DNA of 64,000 nt from Eutypella sp. D-1. Taxonomy: Eukaryota; Ascomycota; Sordariomycetes; Xylariales; Diatrypaceae. Location: contig JAJTTP010000020.1 of the NCBI GenBank assembly GCA_023313575.1, forward strand, positions 186,001-250,000, written 5' to 3'. Every line of letters begins with the position of its first letter. Positions within the stretch are counted from its first letter, which is position 1. The translations under genes were made by a program, and so were the position numbers. Positions 22,003 through 33,433 of this stretch are shown here, in pieces. Under the pieces are notes generated by a model. It had not been told where the DNA came from. It was given only the letters and a program-made list of their open reading frames with translations, and did no database searches.

Positions 22003-23701
22003 CTAATCCTGTTGGGATTCGTCATCGCCTTCGGCAACCTCAGCGTGGCGGACAAGGCCGGCCTTGGGGCCACTCTCCATTCCACTTCGTTTCGCCAAGG
22101 TGCTTTCGATCCCAAACAATGCCGACATCTCTTCAAGCGTACGTCCTCTTGTCTCCACTTCACTACAGTCAGCATGAACGGGCAGATTAAGATAACAGGA
22201 GACCACTTACCCATGGCAAAGCGAACGAAGATAAATGCGATCACGCATATGCCGGAGTATATGATGTACAGCCCCCATCCGATAGCGCTGGCAATCGGGG
22301 GGCTTACCTGAGCCACGATGTAGCAGGCTAGCCAGAGCGTCATGGTCGATAGTGCGTTTCCCTTGGCTCTGTACATGACGGGGAAGATCTCAGTGGCGTA
22401 CGTCCAGCTTCCCACGCCCCAGCTGATGTTGAAGAATACGTAGAATAAGTACGGGAACGCGACAATGGCATAGTTGCCCCTGTCTCCTGGGTGGTTCTCG
22501 GCATGCCACTGAAGGACCGTGATCCCGATCATGGCGCACGCCATGCCGACCAGGCCAATCTGTAGCCACGTCTTACGGCCTAGGCGGTCGAAGAAGAAAA
22601 TGGGGAACCATGCGAATACGAACAGGACAATTCCGACGCCTCCAGTCGCGAGGTTGGCGGTCTTAGGATCGGTGATGCCGCCCCGCTCAAATAGAGATGG
22701 CTATCAACTATCAGTCGGCACGTCCCAATATTATAATTTAAGAAAGCGACTAACCGTGTAGTAGAGGATGGAATTAGTACCCGTGATTTGCTGAAAGAAT
22801 TGCACGCCCATGCCGAGCAGCGTGACCCTCAGAACTGGAGTCCTGAACATATCGCCCCAGGTAGCAGTCGCGACAGCCTTCTCGAAGGCGACCTCGTGAG
22901 CAATCTCGGACATCTGTGCATCGGCAGCCTCATCGCCATGCAAACGGGCAAGGACCTCACGGGCGCACTCGTGTCGATCCTGCTGCACCAGCCAGCGGGG
23001 GCTGGGCGGGACCCAGAACCAGCAGCCCCAGGCGAGCACCATGGCAGGGAGGACCTGGATGGCGAGTGGGATGCGCCACCAGTGCGGCGTCTCGAGGTAA
23101 TTGAATCCGTAGTTCAGCCAGAAGGCGACGAGCTCGCCGAAGCACAGGATCATCTGCTCGATTCCGATGATGCGACCCCGGAGCTTGGCCGGCGCAATCT
23201 CCGACACGTAGAGCGGGACGCCGCCTGCGCATGCCCCGACACCGTAGCCCAGCACCACGCGACCGATCGTGATCGCCGTGATCGTGTATGATGCCGCCTG
23301 TATCACGGCGCCGACGATGAAGACCGCGCAGGCAATGGATAAAGTCCGTTCCCGGCCATGGATGTCCGCGAGAATACCAATAGACATCGCGCCCACAAGA
23401 CAGCCGATATCGTAGAGTGATACCACGGCTCCAGTGACCCAGCTATTGGCAGGTTTCATCAGATCTATCCATCTACGATCCGCGACGATGATACCCATGA
23501 CACCCTGGTCTGCGTCGCCCATTAGTGACTAGGCACATGATGGAGCGAGTGGCGTTTGAGCAGCGTCTTACCATAGCCAAACAACAAGGCACCAATCGAC
23601 ACGAATGCCGTGAGTAGATAGACATATCGTAGGTTCGCCTGTCGAATTTCCCGGCCCTCATCACGGCGGCGGATGAGACTCGTCTGTTTGATAGTCAACA
23701 T
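22003..23701 (-). CDS. MFS sugar transporter
   Basis: Twelve-helix sugar-porter-family permease, 509 aa, four exons: 23701-23572, 23509-22755, 22700-22211 and 22157-22003. All introns are 53-62 nt and phases agree. Family signatures are FGYDQGVMG in helix 1, IGILADIHGRERT (loop 2-3 motif), GRVVLGYGVG, PLYVSEIAPAKLRGR, PPSPRWL (PESPRWL-like), QQITGTNSILYYTP, DRLGRKTWL and FAMVETRGRTLEEM near the end. Import of a hexose or related polyol/quinate-type substrate by proton symport is expected for the family; the exact substrate cannot be read from sequence. It shares a 703-bp intergenic region with the divergent dioxygenase gene, so the two may be co-regulated. Confidence 0.93.
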
Positions 23702-24404
23702 ATTCGGAAGCGCAAGAACAGCACACTAAGAAAACAGGTGAGTCAGGGTCGCTCCGAGAGCGAACTTGAAGCCTTTTAAAGCATGATCGTGTTGACATCT
23801 TCCTTAATCGGCAATCCGCAAGGGCAGGTGACCTCGCTGCATACAGTTACACCGGCCTATCTAAAGAGGAGTCGCTCAGTCAAGCCTTTGATTAAGTTAG
23901 CGCTTCTCGGTACTCGGGCACCGTTGCGACACTACCAAATATTTAAATTCCTTCCCGCCTTGCCGCCTACGCTGGTAGTACGGGGGGAGTCTGTGGGGTG
24001 TTGCGGGGTGATATCGCGGAGGCACAGCAGGGGGTCAGGGGGTATTGTTTGGGGTAGCGGGGCACCAAAGGCACTTAGCAGGAATGTAAGAGGAATACCT
24101 GCATGACTATTGCATACATGTGAGCACGACTGTTCTAATATTGGTCAAGATCATCCACGTCTACCTTTGCCCCCCAATGAGTGGCAAGTTAGATGTCATG
24201 GCCTTGATTCATTTGCCGACCTCGGCGGGTCCAGCTTTTGAATTCACGAAGCCACGAAGTTCGATGCAGCACCCCACGATATTCGGCCCAAGTGGGGGAA
24301 TACCCGACAGTCGACATCATGTCCTCTAGGCCCTGGTCTTCTCGTTTACATCAACTATACTACACAAATTTTCAGAATATCACAGGTCTTCACAGGTAAT
24401 CAAG
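23702..24404. promoter_or_regulatory. Bidirectional promoter region, MFS transporter / dioxygenase
   Basis: 703 bp between two divergent starts with no open frame of interest, so both promoters must lie here. G-rich blocks at about 23980-24060 (GGGGGAGTCTGTGGGG type) could hold zinc-finger sites, but no specific site can be claimed. Confidence 0.55.
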
Positions 24405-25497
24405 ATGCCGCACGCCACAACAGCAATAGAGTCAACGCCGTTCTACGTCAACGACGGGCTTCTAGACCAGGAGCAGGTTAGTTCCCTCCGACCTTCCCTC
24501 CCCTCCGAGCGTGTAGAAGACCTACGACAGCGTTACCAAGACGACGGCTATCTCTTCCTCAAGGGTCTTCTCCCACGCGAGGACGTCCTCAAAGCCAGGG
24601 AAGCCTACTTCTCGCTGCTCGCACCAAGCGGTGTTCTAGCCCAGGGTACGGCGCCGGTCGACGGCATCTTCGACTCCACAAGGGACAAGCTCGACTACCC
24701 GGGGATCGGGGCGGGGTCGACGGACGCGAACGGGCGGCCTCGCGGGGGTCTGTTCGTCGACCTCGCGCTCCAGGCGCACACCGAACCATGGTACAAGGAC
24801 GAATTTTGCCAGCACCCGGCCCTGCGGTCGTTCATCGCCGACTTCACGGGTTGGGGCGAGGACACGCTGAGCCTGCGTCGGACCCTACTGCGGAACAACA
24901 CCCCCGGGAACAAGGCGATCGGCGTGCACTACGACCAGATATTTCTACGCCACGGGGAGGACTCGAGCGTCACCGCCTGGATCCCCATAGGCGATGTCGC
25001 GCTCGATGGCGGCGGCCTGATCTATCTCGAGAAGGGCCACACCCTGGGGCAGGAGCTCGAGAAGGGGTTCTATGACCGCGCGAGAGAGACGGGTCTTACG
25101 GAGGAAGAGGCCAAAAATGCGTTCAACCGCAATATGATGGGCGGTGGGTTACTGGCAGACGGCGCCAAGGAGTTCGGCTCGTCTCATAATAGGAGATGGC
25201 TCGTCACTAACTATGAGGCTGGAGATGTCGTGCTTCATACCCCCTATACGGTAAGCAGAAGTCAACTAGCTCGAAACCTCTAGGGGCCATCTAGCTCACC
25301 TAGACATGCAACAGATTCATGCTTCGACCATCAACCACAGCCCTAGCAACATAATCCGCTTGGGAACCGACTTGAGATTCGTTAATTCTTCACGGCCATA
25401 TGATAAGGTGAGCAAGTACCACCGCACATTTTGGATCCCGGTCTAACCAACCCTCTAGCGATGGACGAATGACTACCAATTCAGTGATGGTGTGTGA
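24405..25497 (+). CDS. Phytanoyl-CoA dioxygenase (PhyH) family Fe(II)/2-oxoglutarate oxygenase
   Basis: Non-heme iron, 2-oxoglutarate-dependent hydroxylase, 325 aa, exons 24405-25250, 25315-25407 and 25459-25497. Iron ligands fit the H-x-D...H triad: H175 and D177 in GVHYDQIF, and H284 in HTPYT-IHASTINHSP across the first intron. R297 in NIIRLGTDLRF is the expected 2-oxoglutarate anchor. The N-terminal YQDDGYLFLKGLLP block is typical of the family. No targeting signal visible. PhyH-family enzymes in fungi act on fatty acyl-CoAs and on many secondary metabolites. With the neighbouring hydroxylase and transporter, a tailoring role is possible. The last exon encodes only 12 residues; its in-frame RWTNDYQFSDGV ending agrees with the usual C-terminus. 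Confidence 0.9.
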
Positions 25498-25973
25498 TTT
25501 CAACTATGCAGTGTATGTAAACAGTTTGGCTTGATGCGGTTTTCGATATGTTGCTCTCTCTCTCTCTCTCTCTTTCTTCATTCCTAAATTCCTAAAGTAT
25601 GTAGATGTGTTTGGTGTGGGCCAAATCAAAGATAAAGGAAAAGTTGGCCGGTCGCTCATGTAGCCGCAAGGTCAGACAAGAACCCAATTACCTAAACATA
25701 CTCGATTCATTGTTCTATTCAGATGTACATCAACAATGGCCGTTTGTGTTCCGATACCGCCTTTGCGTTCCGTAAGCACAATTGAGTTTGTCTGTTCACC
25801 ATGAATCAACATGACTATATAAGAGTCAGAGGATACCGGATTATAGCCAAAAGAGATCCCACCACACTTCAGCATTCAACTTCACTGCGATATAAGACGA
25901 GAACAAGAGACTTCTAACTTACCTGCATATTTATTGCCATCATATATATATACGCTTCCACGCATATTGTAAG
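25498..25973. other. Intergenic region with (CT)n repeat
   Basis: About ten CT units at 25554-25573. The rest holds the terminator of the dioxygenase gene and the promoter of the next gene, with TATATATA at about 25943-25951 some 25 bp before its ATG. Nothing else seen. Confidence 0.6.
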
Positions 25974-26957
25974 ATGACGTTCAGATACTGCCCCCATTGC
26001 GGCCGCGGCTGCGACAACTCCTGCTACGTGGTGCACAGCCGGGACTACGACTGCCACGACGTCAACTGTCCAGGGCACCGTGGCACGAAGGCGCCTCATG
26101 GCTCGCGGAGACATGAGAGGCCCCGTGGCCTAGGGGACGACTGGCTTGTCGCCGAAAGCATAGACAACGGCGAGTACTTCTGGTACCCGAAGGACCCGCA
26201 GCAGGACACCATCCACCAGCAGATCTCTCGGGAGCACGGGCCGGTGAAGATACCAGGGTTTCGGTATGGCTATGATAGCAAGGGCAGCGTGATTGCGTAT
26301 AACGTTAGCCGCGAGGCGTACGACTACGTCCCCCTGCCCTCCGGGTCCAAGGACAATTACCGGTCGCAAACCGAGTCCCAGCGGCCGGATTCTCGCCCGC
26401 AAAGTTCCAGGGGCGAGCGAGAATCCCGCGGCAGGCAGCATTCCCGGCGAGGTTCTAGACACGAGACCTTCGACTACAGTCCGGAGCCAAGCAACAGGCG
26501 CCATGCTCGACGGAAGTCACAGTACTACGACGACGACGCCAACTACTACGACAACAGCGCAAGAGAGAGGAGAAAAAGCACCGCCCGACGCCCGTCTACT
26601 TCGATGCCGAAGGAAAGGAGACAGAGCACCGCGAGGCGCCCATCTACCGCCATGCCCAATATGCCCAAAGATGGCACGGGCACCTCGTCCCGCCATCGGT
26701 CCCGCCATCGGGAACGTAGCTATGCGGCAGAGAAGGAGCTGTACAGAAGAGCTCGGTCCAGGAGAGCTAGCTTCCGCCAGAACACTTCGGGGTCCCGACA
26801 GGAGAGGCCGAAGACGCCCAAGGAGGAAGAGCCGATACTTCCCGACGAGGTCGAGGAGCCGCTCTCGTCTGATGGGGAGGATGAGGCCCAGCCGGGGTAC
26901 GCGACGACGTTCGAATATGATATCAACCGCCTAAGCGAGCGGTTCAGGAGAATGTAA
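25974..26957 (+). CDS. Hypothetical protein with Cys/His-rich N-terminus and disordered basic C-terminus
   Basis: 327 aa, one exon, not recognised. The first 35 residues hold a likely zinc-binding cluster: C6, C9, C13, C17, C27 and C32 with H8, H21, H28 and H35. A short ordered block follows (about 55-120: DDWLVAESIDNGEYFWYPKD ... REAYDYVPLP). The remainder is disordered and rich in Arg, Ser, Gln and Glu, with two near-repeats (RRKSTARRPSTSMP and RRQSTARRPSTAMP). It ends in an acidic stretch and NRLSERFRRM. GC-rich codon use supports it as a real gene. A nucleic-acid- or protein-binding role is possible but unproven. Confidence 0.7.
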   Translation: MTFRYCPHCGRGCDNSCYVVHSRDYDCHDVNCPGHRGTKAPHGSRRHERPRGLGDDWLVAESIDNGEYFWYPKDPQQDTIHQQISREHGPVKIPGFRYGYDSKGSVIAYNVSREAYDYVPLPSGSKDNYRSQTESQRPDSRPQSSRGERESRGRQHSRRGSRHETFDYSPEPSNRRHARRKSQYYDDDANYYDNSARERRKSTARRPSTSMPKERRQSTARRPSTAMPNMPKDGTGTSSRHRSRHRERSYAAEKELYRRARSRRASFRQNTSGSRQERPKTPKEEEPILPDEVEEPLSSDGEDEAQPGYATTFEYDINRLSERFRRM

Positions 26958-27842
26958 GCCAGGATCGATTGGATAGGTAAGTGAAAGAGTCGTATTTTTA
27001 CGTTTACTAACCATCAGATGTCCTGTTACCCGGCTATGCAATACAATATAAGTGGGTTCTTTGTCCTCAATACACAGTAGAGTTCTTTATTGTTTTTTTT
27101 TTAAACTTAAAAGAATGATTTCAGATATTTTAATCTCATATTTTAATTCCATCGTGCTCAACACTGTGAATAGCTGTGAGTGTCCTATGCTGCTAGAAAT
27201 AGAAGGTCGTCTGCATATACAAAGAGTACGCCCATGTCGGATATCTCCGGGCTTCTACATAAATAGGGTGTCGGACTCGGGATGTTCTAAGAAGGGCGGG
27301 GTATTTAACAACCAACAGCTCATGTGATTGTCCTTTGCCATATACGCTCTCTGGCTTGGCGGTTTAGTAAAGTATATTAAAGTAAGTATCTTTGAAGCCA
27401 AATTAGTGATTGAAGTTTCTCATGCCATCAATTCTTATCGTGAATCAGACGTGCCGGCTTCTGTTTACCAATGCTACACACCCCCTACCTTACAGCCATG
27501 CACACCTTGATGATCTTAATTATACCCAGAAATAGCGGGAGGACCGCAAGAGGGGGAGCAAGGGGACGAGTGCAGTATACCTGATTGAATCCTGGTCGAC
27601 GCACATACCAAGGAAGCTTATCTGAACCGGCAAACGCCGGGCACTCGGGATGAGGTGATAGCCCGATACGAGAAATCCCTCTACTACATATAAATTCATT
27701 AGAACCGCATACCCATCGGTCGAGTGATCTTCGCATATACTATAAGAGAGATATTCTCTCTCGGGAGAGGGAGACTACGAAAGCTACACCTCAGAGTCCG
27801 ATTCCATCTGGCATTGGCCTTACTGCCATTTTCAGTCAAATC
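26958..27842. other. Gene-free region
   Basis: AT-rich 3' region of the preceding gene (T run near 27091), then the promoter of the hydrolase gene, with a GAGAG-rich stretch at about 27745-27775. No supported gene or RNA. Confidence 0.55.
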
Positions 27843-29781
27843 ATGGCTCGCGATAATGGGATCCCGTACGCCTGGGTGCGGGGAAATGCCTCACAGACGA
27901 GCCCATGGAAACTGGTCATGTGCTGCGCTTTCGGTTTGCTAGCAACTGCTCTGCTTCTTAGCGGCCTCAAATCCCGAGACAGCTGGCAAGCTGAAATCGG
28001 CAAGCCGAAGATCCGACGACACGACGACAATTACCTCGAGGCCAAATCCGAGGCGGAATTCAAGTGGACGGACATCAAACCGCGCAGGAATCTGGCCTGG
28101 GAGCCGTGCTACGATGGCGGGTACGAATGCGCCCGACTAGACGTCCCGATGGATTGGATCGACCCCACCGATGACGAGCGCGTGATTCTGGCCGTGATCA
28201 AACTGAAGGCCGAGAGGGGGAACAGCACCAGGAGCGGCTACAAGGGCGCCGTCTTCTTCAACCCGGGAGGGCCCGGCGGTTCGGGGGTATATGCGATGCG
28301 GGACCGCGGGGCGAAGCTCCAGGGCATTATCGGGAAGAACTACGACCTGATCACATGGGACCCACGCGGGGTCGGCGCGACGATCCCGCGTGCCGACTGC
28401 TGGCCGGATGCGGCGGAGAAGCGTAGGCTCTGGGCGCTGCAGGACGTAGGCATCTTCGGCGCTCACCCGGGCATCGAAGACGATCTCTACGCCAGAGCGA
28501 AGGCGTTCTCGGAGATGTGCGAGCGAAACATGAACGCGACGGGTCTGCTGCCCCATATCTCCACGGCCGCGCACGCGCGCGACCTGCTGGAGCTGATGCA
28601 GCAGACTGGGGAGAAGAAGCTGAAGTACTGGGGCTTTAGCTACGGAACCGTCTTAGGTGGCACTTTCGCATCCATGTATCCCGAGAAGGTCGAGAGGTTC
28701 GTTAGTGATGGTAGGTACTATGAGGACCACAGCCTTTAACCGCGTAAGATCTAACCTTGACTCAGGTAACGTTGATATTGCGGAATGGCACGGGGCGCCG
28801 CGCGTGAACTACCTGCGCGATGCCGACCGGGTGATGGACGCCTTTTATGACTTCTGTCATACCGCGGGACCCGAGAGCTGTGCGTTTTACGAAGATGCGC
28901 CCGGATTGATCAGAAAGCGATTAGAAAACTTGCTGGAGGACATCCGCAGGTACCCCGTGATCATTCCGGACAGTTCTTCGGGGCCCGACATGCCGGAGCT
29001 GGTGACTTGGTCCAAACTCAAGGCGGTCATACAATCGGCGTTGTACCAGCCAATAAGCCTCTTTGAGACGTTTGCGAAGGTCCTCAAGGCTTTGGAGGAG
29101 CGCGACGGCAAGCCTTACTGGGACTTCCAGAACGGTGGGAAGCGCCCCACACCCGCTTGCTTGGTGAAGTCCGACCCACCGGACGTCCCCGTGGACGGGG
29201 AAGAAGGCAATGACGACGCCGGGAACGCGATCAACTGTGCGGACAAGTGGCCGGGGTATCGCGGATCTATTGAGGATTTAGAGGACTACGCAAGGAGCCT
29301 GATAGAAGTCAGCTCATCCACGGGAGAGATCAATACCTCGTGGATGTTAGCTTGCATCGGCCGGAACGTCAAGCCCAAGTTCCGGTACGGAGGTAATGGC
29401 AGCCTACACTGCTGATATTCCACACATGTGCTTACTCGTAACAGGGCCGTTCAGGGGCAACACAAGCCATCCCATCCTGTACCTCTCGAACATGGCGGAC
29501 AACGTTACGCCCCTTGTCAGTGCCAGGAATAACTCTGCAGGCTTTCCAGGGTCGGTTATCCTAGTGCAGGAGAACTCGTACGGTGTAAGTTGATTAGCCA
29601 CCTCACTTGTGTCCTTGGGCGACTAATAAAGGACTCTTGAAACCAGCACTCGACGCTCGCAATCCCATCAGCGTGTACTTCAGGTTACATTAATGCGTAC
29701 TTCCAGAACGGCACGCTCCCAGAGCCGGGAACTACCTGCCAGCCTGACATACTTCCATTTGGAGTTGGAATGGCGAGGTAA
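27843..29781 (+). CDS. Membrane-anchored TAP-like alpha/beta hydrolase (peptidase S33 family)
   Basis: Serine hydrolase related to Streptomyces tripeptidyl aminopeptidase, 589 aa, exons 27843-28710, 28766-29392, 29445-29584 and 29647-29781. One hydrophobic segment (about residues 22-42) follows a short N-tail and looks like a signal anchor. The oxyanion-loop motif FFNPGGPGGSG is followed by the nucleophile elbow GFSYGT (S266). The C-terminal TAP-like domain supplies D517 (NMADNVTP) and H546 (SYG-HST, across the last intron), which complete a catalytic triad. It ends ...PFGVGMAR. The final stop overlaps a possible GTAAGC donor, so a further exon cannot be excluded, but the length already fits the family. 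Expected role is hydrolysis of peptides or small esters outside the cell or in the secretory path. Confidence 0.9.
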
Positions 29782-31154
29782 GCATGCTGCAGTCGTAGCG
29801 ATTTCAACTTCTGGTATGTTCTATTTCTGGAAGTATGGCGAGATAAGCAGAAAAAAAAAAGATACGAAGGAATGTCGGTGAGTGAGCTGATATGAAGATT
29901 CACCACCTACGGTTGGGTACTTGGTGTCTCATTTCAGTGGATTGTCAGAGATAAGAAAAACCCGAGAATGTGTGACGAGAACATGATGGATGTCCTTTGT
30001 TGAGTTCGTATTCTCCTATCAGCCTATCATTACCCACCAGTAATATGACGTGGGAGTTTGTGGAAGCCAGGAATTACTTTAGAAACAGGGAAGCTTATCT
30101 AGAGCTACTTGTGAACCTTTCTAGGGCTGTCAACTTGTAATTACGGGCACTAGGCATCAGCGCCGTTGTGCTACTGTGGTATGAACAGCTTTCTGATAAT
30201 TACTTAGGTACCTTCGTACATATTAATGATGTATTCCAATGTTTTATCGAGCTTGCAGTTCCCCTTTTTAATTTGGTTGCATATTTACATAAGTACAATT
30301 ATGTCAATTTTTGCTTGGCATCATGAAAAAAATCGGTAACAATCCCGAGCGGTTACCAAGTCCTCAAGATTCTATATGTCAAAGATAATAACAGATCGAC
30401 GGTAAAGGACGCTATAGGACGGCATAGGACGGTATAAGAGACCGGTACTACGGAGTAGATTCCGTGGCAGCTGGCCGCGAACATTCTTTATACGTACAAA
30501 TAGACAAATAGCGCCCGTAACGGACCGCACTCGGAGAGTGACCTTGTGCTATAATTGGACCTTGGATCCCGAAATGCCGGGGATTTCAGTGGAACCTCCC
30601 AGCCCTAGAGAAGGTTTCGTATGTAACCTGACGCTGCAGTAGCTGCCCAAAGGGTTTTCCAAGTAGTGGTACATGCTATTACACTATAAATTCCTAGAAA
30701 GATCGGTACCTTTGAAATTGCCGAACCTTCATTGGACCGTTTTTTTGCTTAACAGCTTTCCAGGTTCCTTCTGCTAGGTCACCCTCCGGCCATGAATATC
30801 TCCTCCCTCTAAGGTTCCTTTATACTTCCAACACTTTACATCTTCAGTTGTGGTCCTTTGCTTGATCTATTCACTAATTGATCATGAATATTCTACAGTT
30901 CCTTTACATGGAAGTTCGTTGAACTCCTGATAAAACTTCCAAGGCGAGAAAAAGAAAAACCAACGGCAAACTCTCGGGGTGTGTCACTGTGGAAGGAAGA
31001 TCTATCATCTACGGGCTATCCTACACTGTTGAAGCTCGGCTAAGTTTCCCCTCTCGGCAGTTCTCGGTTATATACGGCGATCGGGAACATCGTTGTAGAG
31101 GGGAGGATTCGATTTGCGACTCTCTGTGTGGGCTTCCGTCACTGTTAGCATGAT
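29782..31154. other. Gene-free region
   Basis: No supported gene. A short near-tandem repeat of ATAGGACGG occurs at 30414-30422 and 30424-30432. The last 300 bases are the presumed promoter and leader of the serine dehydratase gene. Confidence 0.55.
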
Positions 31155-33433
31155 ATGCTACCACTAAGCTTCACGATGAGGCGTGCGGCGGTGCGGCGGT
31201 TCGGGTTGCCGCGTAGTTTTGGCGGGGTTGCATTCAGGCGGCAGACCATATGCACCGTCGCCCCCGGGATAGAAACCGGGGTGGGAATACTACGTCGCCC
31301 GCAGCCGCAGGGATGTGCGCGAGTGGCATCAGGCATTCGCAACCGTCCGGAGCTACATAGCCAAATTCGATGTATCAATTCGTCGAGCTCAAACTTTTCT
31401 GATGGAAATAACGAGGAGGGCGAGACGGGCACGTATAGCGAAGCTGATCATGAGCATGCCGTCATCTCGACCTTTGATCTCTTTTCCATCGGCATCGGCC
31501 CCTCATCATCCCATACGGTGGGGCCCATGCGCGCCGGCAACATCTTCGTGACTGATCTCCTCGAAGTTGGTCTGCTGCAGCGCGTCGCCAAGATGCGCAT
31601 CTCCATCTACGGCAGCCTGGCACTCACGGGCGAGGGGCATATGACGCCGTCTGCGCTCCTGCTGGGCCTCGAAGGTGCAGACGTCGAGTCTGTCGACACT
31701 GCCTACGTGCCTTCTCGCTTTGAGGAAATCAAGAAGGGGAAGAAGATGATTCTCGGCAACGGTCTAGGTGAGGGCAAAGGCAAGGAGATCGACTTCGATT
31801 ACGAGCAGGACTTCGTCTGGGAATGGGGTAAGAAGCTCCCCATGCACAGTAATGGCATGCGCTTCACGGCATTCGACCACAGTGGCGCCGAGATAGCTAC
31901 CAACGACATGTTCAGTGTTGGTGGGGGGTTTGTCGTCAATGGCGCTATGTCCATCTCGGCGGAGTCTTCGGCAGGGGAGGCCAACTCATCAGCAAAGAAC
32001 GACTCGTCCACAGACGGGGGCAGCAGGCACCCTGCCGACTTGGGTGAAAATCTGTTCTACAAGGAGATTAAACGATCCGACGCGGCTGGCGACCGGAAGA
32101 CCGGATCCGAGATTAAGCGCGCGGATCCATCTGATGGATCGGCGGCACTTCCGGGAATCGACGACGGCGAGGTTAAGGCCCTTAGTCCCGTCACATCCAA
32201 CATGCCAGACACCGTGCCCACCGGAGAAGTAGAAGATGGCGCGCATCCGCGGTATCCGTTCCGTGATGGCAGAAGCCTGCTTGCATTGTGTAATAAGCAC
32301 AACCTGACAATCGCCCAACTGGTGTACGAGAATGAGAAGAGCCATGGGTATACGGACGAAGAGATATGTGAGAAAATATATCGCATCTGGGAAGTCATGG
32401 ACGACAGCATACTACAGGGCGTCCAGGCACCCAAGGATGCCACGCTCCCGGGCTCACTTAAGCTACACAGACGGGCGCCGGCCTTGTACCAGCGACTGAC
32501 TAGGGGCTTGTATCCCTCCCATACCCAGGGTATTGCGTCCGGAAACACGCAGTCGCAGTTACCTTCATCGGATTCGAGCAATGATGAGAACCCGGCATCA
32601 GCAATCCCCAAGTCAGCAGAATCACCCAAGCCGAGACCAAAGGCTTCGGCGATTGCCCAGAGAGAGACGACAATCAAGCGAGGTCCGCCTCGGATCCACG
32701 GCTCGCTTTATCATCCCGTCTTGCCTTCGCCTCCACGCCGCACTACCTTCCCAGCCATGGTACGTCGCCAATTGGGCAATCATGATTAATCTGCCGACGT
32801 CATTCAACTAACTATAGCAAATAGGACTATCTGACCGTGTATGCGATTGCGGTGAACGAGACGAACGCGTCCGGAGGCCGCATTGTCACCGCGCCGACGA
32901 ACGGGGCGGCAGGTATCATCCCATCTGTGCTTAAGTACACGGTAGAGTTCATCAGCGACGATCCGGAGCGGGACATCCTGACGTTCTTGCTGACGGCGTC
33001 GGCGATCGGGATGCTATACAAGAGGGGTGCGACGATCTCAGCGGCGGAGGGCGGATGCATGGCAGAGGTGGGCGTGGCGTGCTCGATGGCAGCGGGGGCC
33101 TTCGCGGCGTGCATGGGCGCCGGACCAGAGATGGTGGAGCAGGCGGCGGAGATCGGAATCGAGCACAACCTGGGGCTGACGTGCGACCCCATCGGCGGAC
33201 TTGTCCAGGCGCCATGCATCGAGCGCAACGCCCTCGGCGCCATCAAAGCCATCAGCAGCGCCAACCTCGCGCTCAGCGGCACGCCGGGCACGCAGAAGGT
33301 CAGCCTCGACGACGCCATACGCGCGATGCGCCTAACCGCCCAGGGCATGCGGAATGAATTCAAGGAGACCAGCCTCAGCGGACTCGCCACCAGCGTTCCG
33401 CTCCACATCCCCGTCAGCGTGCCCGACTGCTGA
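31155..33433 (+). CDS. L-serine dehydratase, iron-sulfur type (L-serine ammonia-lyase)
   Basis: Deaminates L-serine to pyruvate and ammonia with a [4Fe-4S] cluster. Exons 31155-32759 and 32825-33433 (intron 32760-32824), 737 aa. An Arg-rich N-terminus ([17 protein letters not shown]) suggests a mitochondrial presequence. The beta domain starts near residue 110 ([22 protein letters not shown]). A low-complexity insertion (about residues 265-345, and again about 450-530) separates it from the catalytic alpha domain ([24 protein letters not shown]). Cluster cysteines fit C613, C655 and C666, with spacing 42 and 11 as I recall for bacterial enzymes. The last residue is Cys737, matching the tail cysteine that ligates the cluster iron in the Legionella enzyme. 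Bacterial enzymes are about 450 aa, so this one is much longer. A 5-codon upstream open frame (31150) overlaps the start. Confidence 0.9.
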
